NCBI GenBank assembly: GCA_900547305.1
Contig: URGH01000090.1
Span: 1 to 7,966 of the forward strand
Origin: an uncultured Oscillospiraceae bacterium
Lineage (GTDB): Bacteria > Bacillota > Clostridia > Oscillospirales > Acutalibacteraceae
DNA: 7,966 nt
Direction: 5' to 3'
In this document: one piece after another, positions 7,670 through 7,966 of the stretch
Layout of the letters: every line of letters starts with the position of its first letter
How positions within the stretch are numbered: the first letter of the stretch is position 1
Made by a program: the position numbers and the translations under genes
The notes under the pieces: model-generated
The model's input: the letters and a program-made list of their open reading frames with translations, nothing else
Told to the model about the DNA's origin: nothing
The model's database searches: none

Positions 7670-7807
7670 GGTTTTTGTTTCTATATATGATATTTGGTGC
7701 TTTTTAACCGCAATATTCAATCAAAGCGCAAAAAATTCATTTAATTCCGCATTACGCATTCCTAATATTATATTTACAGTCTGTCAATAAACCCCAAATT
7801 CTATTTC

Positions 7808-7854
7808 TGCGGCGTGAACGCCGCATCTCTGTTTTTCCGCTGACATGTGCGGCG
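7808..7854. repeat. Three-armed GC inverted repeat
   Basis: TGCGGCG occurs at 7808-7814 and 7848-7854, with its exact complement CGCCGCA at 7819-7825. The middle arm can pair with the first (4-nt loop TGAA) or with the third (22-nt loop), so two mutually exclusive hairpins are possible. It lies upstream of the main rnj promoter and no gene is seen around it. Confidence 0.6.
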
Positions 7855-7872
7855 TAAAAACACCTTGTAAGC

Positions 7873-7899
7873 GAAAAATAGCTTAAAAAGCTATTTTTC
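7873..7899. repeat. Perfect 12-bp AT-rich hairpin, possible bidirectional terminator
   Basis: GAAAAATAGCTT and AAGCTATTTTTC pair perfectly around the loop AAA. An A-run precedes and a T-run follows the central TAGCTT/AAGCTA stem on either strand, the form of a bidirectional intrinsic terminator, though the stem is poor in GC. It could insulate the rnj promoter from genes beyond the window or be part of an interspersed repeat. Confidence 0.5.
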
Positions 7900-7938
7900 A
7901 AGAACACTGGGGTGGTATTGGCGGGGATAGAGTGCAGT

Positions 7939-7957
7939 CAAAAATCTTTGATTTTTG
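7939..7957. repeat. Second AT-rich perfect hairpin
   Basis: CAAAAATC and GATTTTTG pair over 8 bp around the loop TTT. Its style matches the larger hairpin 40 nt to the left, which suggests that both belong to one element that continues past the right edge. Confidence 0.45.
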
Positions 7958-7966
7958 CGAGCGGCA

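Larger units (their letters stand above)
7670..7966. other. Intergenic DNA upstream of the rnj promoter, no gene seen
   Basis: About 300 bases with no convincing coding frame on either strand. The part from 7670 to about 7800 is AT-rich and contains an isolated TTGACA on the minus strand (7782-7787) not correctly spaced from a TATAAT (7767-7772). From about 7801 it becomes rich in inverted repeats, listed separately, and may be an interspersed repeat element. No tRNA, riboswitch or CRISPR pattern is recognised. Confidence 0.5.

Noticed and set aside
7909..7926. GGGGTGGTATTGGCGGGG, faintly like the T-box GGGTGGTACCGCG
   Set aside because: The core ACCGCG is not kept, no specifier stem is visible, the hairpin after it is AT-only, and any regulated gene would lie outside the window.
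7907..7966. A short minus-strand frame reading KSKIFDCTLSPPIPPQCS and a stop
   Set aside because: It is open only to the edge, crosses hairpin DNA, has no start inside the window and no likeness to a known protein end; it is more likely repeat DNA.
1..7966. CRISPR array, insertion sequence, prophage or toxin-antitoxin module
   Set aside because: No regularly spaced direct repeats, transposase, integrase or small paired genes are present; the coding part is wholly housekeeping.

Overview
The window reads as a stretch of core chromosome from a low-to-moderate GC Gram-positive bacterium of the Clostridia, probably a gut-type Oscillospiraceae/Ruminococcaceae relative. This rests on the gene set (RNase J, DnaB-type helicase, the tilS-hpt-ftsH block), strong GGAGG-type ribosome binding sites, TTG start codons, and REP-like GGGAGCC/GGCTCCC repeats in the intergenic DNA. 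The taxonomic placement is inference; no rRNA or other phylogenetic marker beyond these proteins was compared.

All six genes lie on the minus strand, so the reading order runs from high to low coordinates: rnj (7550-5679), rplI (5673-5233), dnaB (5227-3857), tilS (3857-2547), hpt (about 2533-1988) and ftsH (1969-134). Junctions are very tight: 5 nt, 5 nt, a 1-nt TAATG overlap, 4-13 nt and 18 nt. Several Shine-Dalgarno sequences are embedded in the last codons or stop of the preceding gene. This looks like one operon, starting at a good sigma-A type promoter at about 7640-7669 and ending at a clear intrinsic terminator just after ftsH (85-117).

The operon joins mRNA decay and processing (RNase J), the ribosome (bL9), the replication fork (DnaB), tRNA-Ile2 decoding (TilS), purine salvage (Hpt) and membrane protein quality control (FtsH). 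It appears to fuse two conserved Firmicutes clusters, rplI-dnaB and tilS-hpt-ftsH, behind an RNase J gene. All six proteins keep their diagnostic catalytic motifs, and none looks broken.

The two ends are non-coding. The left 1-133 holds the ftsH terminator and part of a REP-like palindromic repeat that runs off the window. The right 7551-7966 holds the rnj leader and promoter, then structure-rich DNA with no convincing gene: a three-armed GC inverted repeat and two AT-rich perfect hairpins, plausibly an interspersed repeat. I do not see a new defence, mobile or biosynthetic system. The points worth a second look are the basic extension on RNase J, a nested palindrome with a possible internal promoter inside tilS, and the palindromic elements at both edges.
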